Shown here: one piece after another, positions 30,038 to 37,980 of the stretch
Numbering within the stretch: the first letter of the stretch is position 1
Layout: each line of letters begins with the position of its first letter
Assembly (NCBI GenBank): GCA_965220205.1
Contig: OZ244812.1
Location: forward strand, 186,001-250,000
Length of the DNA stretch: 64,000 nucleotides
Source: G965220205 sp965220205
GTDB lineage: Bacteria; Chloroflexota; Dehalococcoidia; Lucifugimonadales; Australimonadaceae
Direction of reading: 5' to 3'
Notes under the pieces: generated by a model
Database searches by the model: none
The model's input: only the letters and a program-made list of their open reading frames with translations
Told to the model about the DNA's origin: nothing
Made by a program: the position numbers and the translations under genes

Positions 30038-31288
30038 TTGCGGATTCTGATGACGGGGCTGAGCCACCGAACGGCGCCCCTTGCGAAGCGTGAGGCGATG
30101 AGCCTAACGCGCGACGAGCACCCCGCCGCGCTCGATGAGTTGCAGCGCACGGCGGGGCGCGGCGTAATCCTCTCCACGTGCAACCGCACCGAGGTGTACA
30201 CAGTCGCGCGCGACGCGGCACAGGGCAGGGCGGCGCTGGACCGGTTCCTCGAGTCGCAGTTCCACGTGGACTCGCTGGGCATCCGCCCCCACTTCTACGA
30301 ACTGGAGCAGGACGAGGCGATCGAGCACTTGTTCCGAGTCGCGGCGGGACTCGACTCGCTGATCATTGGAGAGTCGGAGATACTGGGGCAAGTCCGCGAT
30401 GCGTTCGGCATGGCGAGCAGGCATGGCGCGGCTCCCGGCGTGCTCGCGCACCTCTTTCACTCGGCGCTCCGCGCCGGCAAGCGGGCGCGCACCGAAACGG
30501 AGATCGGGCGAAACGCGCTCTCCGTAAGCCGGGCGTGCGTCGAGCTTTCGCGGCGAGTGCTGGGCGACCTGGCCGGTTGCCATGGGCTCATCGTAGGAGT
30601 GGGCGAGGCTTCGTGGCTGGCGGCACGGGCGCTGCGGGACTCCGGCGTCGCTACGATCACCATCGCCAACCGCACGCCGGAACATGCGCAGGAGCTCGCC
30701 GGCGACGTTGGCGCGCGCATCGCCGACCTCGGCAATCTGCGCGAGTTGCTCGCTGAGGCGGACATCGTGGTGAGCGCCACCGGGGCGCCCGATTTCGTCG
30801 TGGGCCGCAGCGAGCTGGAGGAGGCAGCGGCGCTCCGCCGTGGGGCTCCGCTCTTGCTGATCGACATGGCCTCGCCCAGGGACATCGAGCCGGGCGCTGC
30901 GTCGGTGGACGGCGTAGAACTCTACACACTCGACGACCTCGAGGCCATCGCCGAGGCGAACCGTCGCGAACGGGAGGCGGAAACCGTCCACGTCGAGCGC
31001 ATCGTGCTCGAGGAGGCTGCGCGCTTCCGCCATTGGTGGGACGCCCGGGGCGTGACCCCGACGATCTCCGCTATGCGTCGCCGCGCGGAGAAGGTGCGCG
31101 CGGCCGAGGTCGCGCGCACCCTTGCGGGCGCAGGGGGGCTCTCGCCCGATCATGCGGAGAGGGTGGAGGCGATGTCCAAGGCGCTCGTGAAAAAGCTGCT
31201 CCACGCGCCCACTAAGGCGCTGCGCGACCGCAAGGACGAAGCGTTCACACAGTCGGCCCGTGAGCTCTTCTCGCTGGACGATGCGTAG
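30038..31288 (+). CDS. hemA: Glutamyl-tRNA reductase
   Basis: HemA, 416 residues, reduces glutamyl-tRNA(Glu) to glutamate-1-semialdehyde with NADPH, the first committed step of C5 tetrapyrrole synthesis. The catalytic Cys is in ILSTCNRTEVY (about residue 50). LIIGESEILGQVRDAF and the NADPH loop GLIVGVGEASWLAARAL follow, then a C-terminal helical dimerisation domain (LVKKLLHAPTKALRD). In the loop the usual GAGxM reads GVGEA. TTG start with AAGGAG 7 bases upstream. The aminotransferase HemL is encoded at the end of the same cluster. Confidence 0.96.
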   Translation: MRILMTGLSHRTAPLAKREAMSLTRDEHPAALDELQRTAGRGVILSTCNRTEVYTVARDAAQGRAALDRFLESQFHVDSLGIRPHFYELEQDEAIEHLFRVAAGLDSLIIGESEILGQVRDAFGMASRHGAAPGVLAHLFHSALRAGKRARTETEIGRNALSVSRACVELSRRVLGDLAGCHGLIVGVGEASWLAARALRDSGVATITIANRTPEHAQELAGDVGARIADLGNLRELLAEADIVVSATGAPDFVVGRSELEEAAALRRGAPLLLIDMASPRDIEPGAASVDGVELYTLDDLEAIAEANRREREAETVHVERIVLEEAARFRHWWDARGVTPTISAMRRRAEKVRAAEVARTLAGAGGLSPDHAERVEAMSKALVKKLLHAPTKALRDRKDEAFTQSARELFSLDDA

Positions 31289-31324
31289 TCGTCCGGCTGC
31301 TGCGCCCCGGAGACGGCCCTTGCC

Positions 31325-32245
31325 ATGACGGGGCCAGTACGCGTCGGTACGAGGGGGAGCGGGCTTGCATTGTGGCAGACTGAGACGGTCGTCGCCGCGC
31401 TGCGCCAACTCGACCCATCCGCCGATTTCAGCATCGTAACGGTCCGCAGCGCAGGCGACGAGGACGCGGAGGCGCCGCTCTCGAGCTTGGGCTTCGGCGT
31501 GTTCACGGCGGCGATCGGTCGGGCGCTCGCCGAAGGAAGGGTCGATCTCGCGGTGCACAGCTTGAAGGACCTGCCGGTCCAGGCGGCGCCCGGGATGACC
31601 GCCGTCCCGGTCATGGAGCGCGAGGACCCGCGGGACGTGCTTGTCGACCGTTGGAGTAAGACGCTGCTCGACCTGCCCGCCGGCGCCCGCATCGGGTCCA
31701 GCAGCCCGCGCCGGACAGCGCAGCTCAGCTACGGCCGCAACGACGTGGTGTTCACGCCCATGCGTGGCAACGTGGAGACGAGGGTCCGCAAGGCCGGCGG
31801 CCCCGACTACGACGGCGCCGTCCTCGCGGCCGCGGGCGTGAAGCGGCTGGGACTCGAGCGCCACGTGAGCGAGTACCTCTCGCCCCGTGTCTGCGCCCCC
31901 GCTCCGGGACAGGGCGCGCTGGCAGTCGAGGTTCGCACGGACGATGCGGCGCTCTTGGCGCTCGTGCGCGGACTGGTGGACCCACCGACGGAGGCCGCCG
32001 TCGAGGCCGAGCGGGCGGTCCTCCGGGCGGTGGGGGGCGGCTGCCAGGTCCCCATCGGCGCTCTAGCGGAGGTGGAGGGCAGCGAGGTGCGGTTGTTCGC
32101 GACAGCGACCCCTCTTGACGGCTCGTACAGCTATCGCGTCGAGGTGGCGGGCGATGCAGCCGACCCGGAGGTCATAGGGCGCGCCGCCTACTATGCGCTC
32201 CTCGATCAGGGCGCCGGCGGTCTGCTCGCGGGAGCGGCGTCGTGA
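31325..32245 (+). CDS. hemC: Hydroxymethylbilane synthase (porphobilinogen deaminase)
   Basis: HemC, 306 residues, polymerises four porphobilinogens into hydroxymethylbilane. Seen: VRVGTRGSGLALWQTETV at the N-terminus, VDLAVHSLKDLPVQ (catalytic Asp region), RIGSSSPRRTAQL, GNVETRVRK and the cofactor Cys in VGGGCQVPIGA (about residue 240) that holds the dipyrromethane. Normal length. Its stop codon overlaps the GTG start of the cobA-hemD fusion (GTGA). Confidence 0.97.
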   Translation: MTGPVRVGTRGSGLALWQTETVVAALRQLDPSADFSIVTVRSAGDEDAEAPLSSLGFGVFTAAIGRALAEGRVDLAVHSLKDLPVQAAPGMTAVPVMEREDPRDVLVDRWSKTLLDLPAGARIGSSSPRRTAQLSYGRNDVVFTPMRGNVETRVRKAGGPDYDGAVLAAAGVKRLGLERHVSEYLSPRVCAPAPGQGALAVEVRTDDAALLALVRGLVDPPTEAAVEAERAVLRAVGGGCQVPIGALAEVEGSEVRLFATATPLDGSYSYRVEVAGDAADPEVIGRAAYYALLDQGAGGLLAGAAS

Positions 32246-33798
32246 CGGGCTCCGTCCCGCCCGGCAAGGTCTACTTGGTCGGCGCCGGGCCGGGCGATCC
32301 GGGGCTGATTACGGTGAAGGGCGCCGAGTGCCTGCGCCGCGCCGACGTGGTCGTCTACGACAGGCTCATCAGCCCCGAGTTGCTCGCGCTCGCCCCGCCC
32401 GAGGCCGAGCGTGTGTTCATGGGGAAGGAACCGGACACGCCGTCGGGCTTCCAGGACCAGATCAACGATACGCTCGTCAAGGCGGCTCTCGAGGGCAAGA
32501 CGGTCGTCCGCCTCAAAGGAGGCGACCCGTTCGTGTTCGGGAGAGGCGGCGAGGAGGTCGACACGCTGGCCAAGGCCGGCGTGCCCTTCGATGTGGCGCC
32601 CGGGATTACGTCTGCGGTCGCGGTGCCGGCGTACGCGGGGATCCCCGTGACGCACCGCGGCGTCGCGACTGCGTTCACCGTGGTCAGCGGCAGTGAGGAC
32701 CCGTCGAAACCTGAGCGCTCCATCGACTGGAGCAGCATGGCCAAGGCGCCGGGAACGCTGATTGTGTTGATGGGCTGGGGAACACTGCCGGCAATCGTGG
32801 ACGCGCTGATCGACGGCGGGCGGAGTCCGGACACGCCGGCGGCGGTCACGCAGTGGGGCACGACGGCGCGGCAACGCACGGTGGAGGGCACGCTTGCCGA
32901 CATCGTGGCCAAGGGCACAGACGCGGGGATCACGGCGCCCGTCGTCACCGTTATTGGCGAGGTGGCCGCGTTGAGGAGCGGGTTCCGGTGGTTCGACGCG
33001 TCGCCGCTGTTCGGCATGCGCGTGCTCGTGACACGCTCGCGCCAGCAGGCAGGCTCGACGAGCCGGCTGCTCGCTGCGCAGGGCGCTGCGCCCGTGGAGC
33101 TGCCCACGATTGAGATTGCCGGCCTCGAGGACTATGCGGAGCTCGATGCGGCTGTGGCCCGCTTGGGCGCCTATGCCTGGGTCGTCTTCACAAGCGTCAA
33201 CGGCGTCGATGCCGTGTTCGACCGGCTCAGGGCCGCGCGCAAGGACACACGCGCGTTTGGCGGCGCCCAGGTGTGCGCCATCGGTCCCGCGACGGCGGCG
33301 GCACTGGCGAGCCGTGGCATCGCGGCCGACTTCGTGCCGCCCACCTACACGACCGAGTCGATCGCTGAAGGCTTCCGCGGGACCGGGATACGGGGGGCGC
33401 GCGTACTGACGCCGCGGGCGGATATCGCGCCCGCTACGCTGTCCGATGCCCTGCGAGGTCTCGGCGCGGAGTTGGACGAGGTCGTCGCTTACCGTACGCT
33501 GGTCCCACGAAACGCCGCCGCGCGGGCGGCGGAGCTCCTCGGCGGCGGCTTGGATGCTGCGGTGTTCACGAGCTCTTCGACCGTGCGGAACCTCGTCGAA
33601 CTGATTGGCGGCAGGCTGGAGCTGCTGAGCGGCGTCCGGGTCGTCTCCATCGGTCCGGTGACGAGCAGGACAGCCCGTGAGCTGGGCGTCGCGGTGGACG
33701 TTGAGGCGGTCGAGCACACGGTCCCCGGCGTCGTGGATGCGCTCGTGCGCGCGGCGCCGAGCTGGCGTCCGGAATTCGCCGGACATCGGAAGGAGTGA
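32242..33798 (+). CDS. cobA-hemD: Fused uroporphyrinogen-III C-methyltransferase / uroporphyrinogen-III synthase
   Basis: A 518-residue bifunctional enzyme. Residues 8-250 are SUMT (VYLVGAGPGDPGLITVKGAECL; VVRLKGGDPFVFGRGGEE; GVPFDVAPGITSAVA; IPVTHRG), which makes precorrin-2. Residues about 255-510 are HemD (FGMRVLVTRSRQQAGSTSRLL; AWVVFTSVNGVDAVF; VFTSSSTVRNLVELI), which closes hydroxymethylbilane to uroporphyrinogen III. Such fusions are known in Chloroflexota, Firmicutes and others. It channels carbon toward siroheme, in line with the Met8-like and Ahb genes upstream. Translation is coupled to hemC. Confidence 0.95.
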   Translation: MTGSVPPGKVYLVGAGPGDPGLITVKGAECLRRADVVVYDRLISPELLALAPPEAERVFMGKEPDTPSGFQDQINDTLVKAALEGKTVVRLKGGDPFVFGRGGEEVDTLAKAGVPFDVAPGITSAVAVPAYAGIPVTHRGVATAFTVVSGSEDPSKPERSIDWSSMAKAPGTLIVLMGWGTLPAIVDALIDGGRSPDTPAAVTQWGTTARQRTVEGTLADIVAKGTDAGITAPVVTVIGEVAALRSGFRWFDASPLFGMRVLVTRSRQQAGSTSRLLAAQGAAPVELPTIEIAGLEDYAELDAAVARLGAYAWVVFTSVNGVDAVFDRLRAARKDTRAFGGAQVCAIGPATAAALASRGIAADFVPPTYTTESIAEGFRGTGIRGARVLTPRADIAPATLSDALRGLGAELDEVVAYRTLVPRNAAARAAELLGGGLDAAVFTSSSTVRNLVELIGGRLELLSGVRVVSIGPVTSRTARELGVAVDVEAVEHTVPGVVDALVRAAPSWRPEFAGHRKE

Positions 33799-33799
33799 G

Positions 33800-34837
33800 G
33801 TGGGCAAGGTGCTGAGCGAACGTTCAATCCAGAGTTCGGTCCAGGGACGACCAGGGGGGTTCCCGGCGGTGCGTCTGCGCCGCCTGCGCCGCACCGACCG
33901 GCTGCGGACGATGGTGCGTGAGACGTCGCTCTCTTCCACCGACTTCATCTACCCGCTGTTCGTGACGGAGGGCCATGGCGTTCGCTCCCCCATCGGCCCG
34001 ATGCCCGGCCAGTTCCAGCTCTCGATCGACTACCTCGTCGAGGAGGTCGTCGAGGCCGGCGAGTTGGGGATACCGTCCGTGTTGCTGTTCGGCGTTCCCG
34101 AGCACAAGGATGCGGAGGGCGCCGGGGCCTACCAGCTCGACGGCGTCGTGCAGCGGGCGGTCGCGGCGATCAAGGAAGCGTCGCCGGAGACCGTCGTCAT
34201 CACAGACGTGTGCCTGTGCGAGTACACGGACCATGGCCATTGCGGCGTGCTGACCGGCGACGGCGTCGTGAACAACGACGCCACGCTCGAGCTGCTCGCG
34301 CGGTCTGCGGTCTCGCAAGCGGCGGCGGGCGCTGACATCGTCGCGCCGTCGGCGATGATGGATGGTCAGATTACGGCGCTGCGGTCGGCGCTCGACGCGG
34401 CGGCCATGCCGGATGTGCCAATCATGGCTTACGCTTCGAAGTTCAGCTCCGCCTTCTACGGTCCATTCCGGGTCGCGGCCGGATCGGCTCCTCGCTCGGG
34501 CGACAGGAAGTCGTACCAGATGGACGGCGCCAACGGCCGTGAAGCGCTCCGCGAGCTCGAGCAGGACGCGCTCGAAGGGGCCGATCTCCTCATGGTTAAA
34601 CCGGCGCTTGCCTACCTCGACGTGCTGACCAAGGCGAGAGACCGTTTCGACTTGCCCCTCGTTGCGTACAACGTATCCGGAGAGTACGCCATGCTGAAGG
34701 CCGCCGCCGCGAATGGATGGCTCGACGAGCAGCCCGCGATGTTGGAGATGCTTACGAGCATTAAGCGAGCGGGCGCGGACCTCATCATCACCTACTTCGC
34801 GAAGGATGCAGCCCTCCTGCTGCGAGGGGGGATGTGA
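33800..34837 (+). CDS. hemB: Delta-aminolevulinic acid dehydratase (porphobilinogen synthase), zinc type
   Basis: HemB, 345 residues, condenses two 5-aminolevulinates into porphobilinogen. The segment TDVCLCEYTDHGHCGV (about residue 130) carries the three Cys of the zinc-dependent class. Schiff-base lysines lie in MAYASKFSSAFYGPFR and LLMVKPALAYLDV. GTG at 33800 is the start, with AAGGAG just inside the end of the preceding gene; the open frame further upstream lies within cobA-hemD and is not homologous. The N-terminal RLRRLRRTDRLRTMVRET matches the family arm. Confidence 0.96.
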   Translation: MGKVLSERSIQSSVQGRPGGFPAVRLRRLRRTDRLRTMVRETSLSSTDFIYPLFVTEGHGVRSPIGPMPGQFQLSIDYLVEEVVEAGELGIPSVLLFGVPEHKDAEGAGAYQLDGVVQRAVAAIKEASPETVVITDVCLCEYTDHGHCGVLTGDGVVNNDATLELLARSAVSQAAAGADIVAPSAMMDGQITALRSALDAAAMPDVPIMAYASKFSSAFYGPFRVAAGSAPRSGDRKSYQMDGANGREALRELEQDALEGADLLMVKPALAYLDVLTKARDRFDLPLVAYNVSGEYAMLKAAAANGWLDEQPAMLEMLTSIKRAGADLIITYFAKDAALLLRGGM

Positions 34838-34908
34838 CGTCGTGTCGTTCGTAGGGAAGTCGCATCGCATAGCTCCTGTGGAAGTCTTGGACCGCATAGG
34901 AGAACTCG

Positions 34909-35379
34909 GTGGGAACTGACCCCGACGCGCGCGAGTACGTGATTAAGTCGCTGCGGAGCCGAGGCGCGAGCCTGTTCGTGCCGGTGGTCGGCGCGGACGA
35001 CGTGGACCTAGCGGTGCGCGGGGGGGACGGGCAGTATGTCGAGGTGCGGGTTATGTCGCCGGAACCCGACGCGCCGGGCCGGTTCCGAGTGGGACGCTTC
35101 AGGCCCAAGGCGTACGTCTTCTTCGTCTGCGTAGCCTCGCCGAGCGGCGCGTCGCCGGAGGCGTGGGTGTTTCCTTCGGGCATCTTCGAACGGTTCGCCG
35201 GCGGCGCGCCGTTGGCGGAGAGTCGCATGCTCGACCTGGACACTACGGAAGACGAGCCCTTGCGCGAGCGATTGAGCGTCTACCGGGAGCGGTGGGCCCT
35301 CATCGCCGACTACGCAAGGTACCGCTCGACGTTGTCGGATCCTGTCGCGTTGCGCATGATGATTGCGATGAGCGGATAG
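34909..35379 (+). CDS. Uncharacterised protein in the tetrapyrrole operon, possible degenerate PD-(D/E)XK fold
   Basis: A 156-residue cytoplasmic protein not recognised as a named family. Residues about 5-45 have an alpha/beta arrangement, YVIKSLRSRGASLFVPVVGADDVDLAV then QYVEVRVMS, which resembles the D...ExK core of PD-(D/E)XK folds, but the Lys is Arg. A hydrophobic strand KAYVFFVCVA and a C-terminal helical part follow. GTG start with GGAG 6 bases upstream. It lies 71 bases after hemB and 4 before hemL, so it is co-transcribed with haem genes; whether it works with them is unknown. Confidence 0.6.
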   Translation: MGTDPDAREYVIKSLRSRGASLFVPVVGADDVDLAVRGGDGQYVEVRVMSPEPDAPGRFRVGRFRPKAYVFFVCVASPSGASPEAWVFPSGIFERFAGGAPLAESRMLDLDTTEDEPLRERLSVYRERWALIADYARYRSTLSDPVALRMMIAMSG

Positions 35380-35383
35380 CGGC

Positions 35384-36667
35384 GTGGACCACTCGCGCTC
35401 CCAAGAGCTCTTCGCGCGCTCCCAGCAGCTGCTCCCCGGCGGCGTGAACAGCCCCGTGCGGTCGTTCGGCGCGGTGGGCGGCTCGCCCCCGTTCATCGTT
35501 CGGGGCGAGGGCCCCCGCATCTGGGACGTCGACGGCAACTCGTATCTGGACTTCGTCTGCTCGTGGGGACCGCTGGCGCTCGGACACGCTCACCCGGCGG
35601 TCGTCGCGGCGGTGCGCGAGGCCGTGGCGGACGGGACCAGCTTCGGCGCGGCGACGGAAGGAGAGCTCGCGCTCGCCGAGCTGATCGCAGGCGCCATGCC
35701 CTCGGTGCGTATGCTGCGGTTAGTGAGCTCCGGCACGGAGGCGGCGATGAGCGCGGTCCGCGTCGCGCGCGCCTTCACCGGCCGGCCCAAGATTCTCAAG
35801 TTCGAGGGCAACTACCATGGGCACGCCGACGGCTTGCTGGTGCGGGCCGGTTCCGGCGCCGCGACCCACGGCGTGCCCACGAGCGCCGGTGTGCCCAACA
35901 GCTACGCCGCCGAGACGCTGGTCGCCGAGTACAACCAGCTCGACTCGGTCGCCGAACTGCTGGACGCGCACGCCAATCAGGTGGCGGCGATTATCGTCGA
36001 GCCGGTGGCGGCCAACATGGGCGTGGTCCCGCCGGCCCCGGGGTTCCTCGCGGGACTGCGCAGGCTCGCCGACGACAACGGCGCGTTGCTCATCTTCGAC
36101 GAGGTGATCACGGGCTTCCGCGTCGCCTATGGCGGCGCGCAGGCGCTGTACGGGGTCACGCCCGACCTGACGTGTCTGGGCAAGATCATCGGCGGCGGCC
36201 TCCCCGTGGGCGCGTACGGCGGGCGCGAGGAGGTGATGCGGATGGTGTCGCCGCTCGGGCCCGCCTACCAAGCAGGGACGCTGTCGGGCAATCCGCTGGC
36301 GGTGGCCGCGGGCCGCGCGTGCCTGACCACACTGGCCGGGCCCGGCGTTTACGAGCGCCTCGACGGCTTGGGGATGGCGATGGAAGCGGGGCTGCGCGCG
36401 GCCGCCGACGCGACGGGGACGCCGCTCGCCGTCAACCGCGTTGGCTCGGCGCTAACGGCGTTCTTCACGGATGGGCCGGTGTCGACGTGGCAGGAAGCCG
36501 CGGCCTCCGACGCGGAGCGGTTCGGCGCGTACTTCCACGGGATGTTGGAGCGCGGCGTGTACATGGCGCCGTCCCAATTCGAGGCGGCGTTCGTGTCGCT
36601 GGCGCACACGGCGGAGGACATTGAGTGGGTGTCAGCCCAGGCGCGCGAGGCAATGGCCGCGCTATGA
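35384..36667 (+). CDS. hemL: Glutamate-1-semialdehyde 2,1-aminomutase
   Basis: HemL, 427 residues, is a PLP enzyme that converts glutamate-1-semialdehyde to 5-aminolevulinate. Markers: PGGVNSPVRSFGAVGGSPPF near the N-terminus, LRLVSSGTEAAMSAVRVAR (cofactor phosphate), FDEVITGFRVAYGGAQ (Asp to the pyridine nitrogen) and the Schiff-base lysine in CLGKIIGGGLPVGAYGG (about residue 266). GTG start. Last gene of the tetrapyrrole cluster. A possible terminator hairpin, AACCGGC and GCCGGTT, lies at 36697-36715 but lacks a T-tract. Confidence 0.97.
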   Translation: MDHSRSQELFARSQQLLPGGVNSPVRSFGAVGGSPPFIVRGEGPRIWDVDGNSYLDFVCSWGPLALGHAHPAVVAAVREAVADGTSFGAATEGELALAELIAGAMPSVRMLRLVSSGTEAAMSAVRVARAFTGRPKILKFEGNYHGHADGLLVRAGSGAATHGVPTSAGVPNSYAAETLVAEYNQLDSVAELLDAHANQVAAIIVEPVAANMGVVPPAPGFLAGLRRLADDNGALLIFDEVITGFRVAYGGAQALYGVTPDLTCLGKIIGGGLPVGAYGGREEVMRMVSPLGPAYQAGTLSGNPLAVAAGRACLTTLAGPGVYERLDGLGMAMEAGLRAAADATGTPLAVNRVGSALTAFFTDGPVSTWQEAAASDAERFGAYFHGMLERGVYMAPSQFEAAFVSLAHTAEDIEWVSAQAREAMAAL

Positions 36668-36713
36668 GGAGTACGAACCCGTTCAAGACGGTCGCGAACC
36701 GGCCGCGAGCCGG

Positions 36714-36743
36714 TTGCGTTTCGCGGCAGGGCGCAGCTATATT
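36714..36743 (+). promoter_or_regulatory. Candidate promoter of the cupredoxin gene cluster
   Basis: TTGCGT (36714-36719), 18 bases, TATATT (36738-36743), about 55 bases before the GTG start at 36800. Both boxes match consensus at 4 or 5 of 6 positions. It partly overlaps the hairpin that follows hemL. Confidence 0.5.
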
Positions 36744-36799
36744 GCCGACTAGCTAGCATCCGTGTACGCAGATATCTGGAAGTCAGCGCAACAGCGCCC

Positions 36800-37183
36800 G
36801 TGAAGACACGAACCATCGCAACCCTCGTCCTCACGGGAGCAGTGATTGTACTGAGCATCTTGGCAGGGTGCCGCTCTGGGCCAGCGCCAACGCCAGCCAC
36901 TGCGACCGGCGGCGTGCTGGCCGTGGATATGCGAAACTACGTCTTCGAGCCGGGCGCGCTGCGGTTCGAGGTAGGCGATGCCGTAGAGTTCCGGTTGCTT
37001 TCCGTAGACGAAGCGCATACGTTCACTGTGAACGACCTAGGGATTAACTGGATCGTACCGAAAGAGGAGGCGCCGCAGGCGCAGACATTCACGTTCGACA
37101 GAGCTGGGACGTTCAAACTCATCTGCATCATCCCCGGGCACGAGGGCTCGGGCATGGTGGGCACGATCACCGTCGTGGAGTAA
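36800..37183 (+). CDS. Cupredoxin-domain lipoprotein
   Basis: A 127-residue exported lipoprotein. The signal peptide ends in the lipobox LAGC (residues 21-24), then a short Pro/Ala/Thr linker and a single cupredoxin domain (about residues 40-127). Type I copper ligands are visible: His in DEAHTFTVN, then Cys, His and Met in KLICIIPGHEGSGMVGTI. Probably a membrane-tethered electron carrier facing outward. GTG start. It is followed 32 bases later by a PuuD-like membrane protein, suggesting a shared redox function. Confidence 0.87.
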   Translation: MKTRTIATLVLTGAVIVLSILAGCRSGPAPTPATATGGVLAVDMRNYVFEPGALRFEVGDAVEFRLLSVDEAHTFTVNDLGINWIVPKEEAPQAQTFTFDRAGTFKLICIIPGHEGSGMVGTITVVE

Positions 37184-37214
37184 GCTCACGCAGAACTGCC
37201 GAAAGGAGCAAGGT

Positions 37215-37760
37215 ATGGACGAAAGTATCTGGGAGATCTACTACGACCTGACTCGCTATGGCCACATCTTCAGCGGCATCCTCTGGATAGGCATCCTGTA
37301 CTTCTACAACTTCATACAGGCGATCGCGCTGCCGCGCATGGCGCCAGAAGGCAGGCCCCACTATCAGACGTCCATCCTCCCGTTCTCGCTGAACGTCTTC
37401 CGGTGGGCGGCGCTCTCGACGTTGGTCTTCGGCCTGCTCTACATCATCGGCCAGGAGATCGACAGGGCGGACCTGGGCTTGGGCTCCTACCTTATCGAGA
37501 CCGACGCAGGGAACTCGATCCTCATCGGCGGAATCTTGGGCATCATCATGGCGTACAACGTCTGGTTCATCATCTGGCCGAACCAGCAGAAGATCATCGC
37601 CGCGGTGAAGGACACGATGGCGAACGGAACGGCTGCGCCCGCGGACCAACCCAAGTGGGGGCGCACCGCGCTGCTGGCATCCCGCACCAACACCATGCTC
37701 TCCATTCCCATGCTCTTCTTCATGGTCGCGGCACGGAACCTGCCCAGCCTTTGGAATTAG
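37215..37760 (+). CDS. PuuD/urate-oxidase-N-like integral membrane protein
   Basis: A 181-residue protein with four predicted membrane helices. It resembles the membrane part of PuuD-type urate hydroxylase (Urate_ox_N family): RYGHIFSGILWIGILYFYNFIQ, the HYQTSILPFSLNVFRWAAL segment, GGILGIIMAYNVWFIIWPNQQKII and C-terminal LLASRTNTMLSIPMLFFMVA. The cytochrome c domain of full-length PuuD is absent. Membrane His residues could hold a haem, but this is untested. AAAGGAG precedes the ATG. It lies between a cupredoxin and a tiny membrane peptide. Confidence 0.75.
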   Translation: MDESIWEIYYDLTRYGHIFSGILWIGILYFYNFIQAIALPRMAPEGRPHYQTSILPFSLNVFRWAALSTLVFGLLYIIGQEIDRADLGLGSYLIETDAGNSILIGGILGIIMAYNVWFIIWPNQQKIIAAVKDTMANGTAAPADQPKWGRTALLASRTNTMLSIPMLFFMVAARNLPSLWN

Positions 37761-37793
37761 CCGGCCAGGCCGCCGGAAAGCGAGGAGATAGAC

Positions 37794-37898
37794 ATGAAGA
37801 ACCCGCTCTTGTCCGTCAAGGGAACGTTGACGTCCGGCGTCATCATCACCATCGTATTGGTCTTGGCTGTCCGCGCCTACGTGGTGTGGGTCCTGTAG
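37794..37898 (+). CDS. 34-residue single-helix membrane peptide
   Basis: A small gene, MKNPLLSVKGTLTSGVIITI at the start, then VLVLAVRAYVVWVL to the end. Nearly all of residues 12-34 form one membrane helix with a polar N-terminus. GAGGAGA lies 7 bases before the ATG, an excellent ribosome site, and the gene follows the PuuD-like gene by 33 bases with a strong terminator behind it. Probably a small subunit of the cupredoxin/PuuD-like complex; no family is recognised. Confidence 0.7.
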   Translation: MKNPLLSVKGTLTSGVIITIVLVLAVRAYVVWVL

Positions 37899-37927
37899 AT
37901 CCAGCCCGGCGATAGTCGTCGCACAGA

Positions 37928-37959
37928 AAAGAGGGAGCCGCGTTCGCGGCTCCCTCTTT
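37928..37959. terminator. Bidirectional intrinsic terminator
   Basis: AAAGAGGGAGCCG pairs perfectly with CGGCTCCCTCTTT (13 bp) around a CGTTCG loop, with A- and T-runs on both sides. It lies between the plus-strand cupredoxin cluster and the minus-strand M20 hydrolase gene, which converge here, so it can stop transcription from both directions. Confidence 0.9.
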
Positions 37960-37980
37960 GGGTTCCGGGCCTAGAGCACG

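Noticed and set aside
30104..31864. 586-codon minus-strand open frame across hemA and hemC
   Set aside because: It lies opposite two certain enzymes and shows no family pattern; such shadows are common at this GC content.
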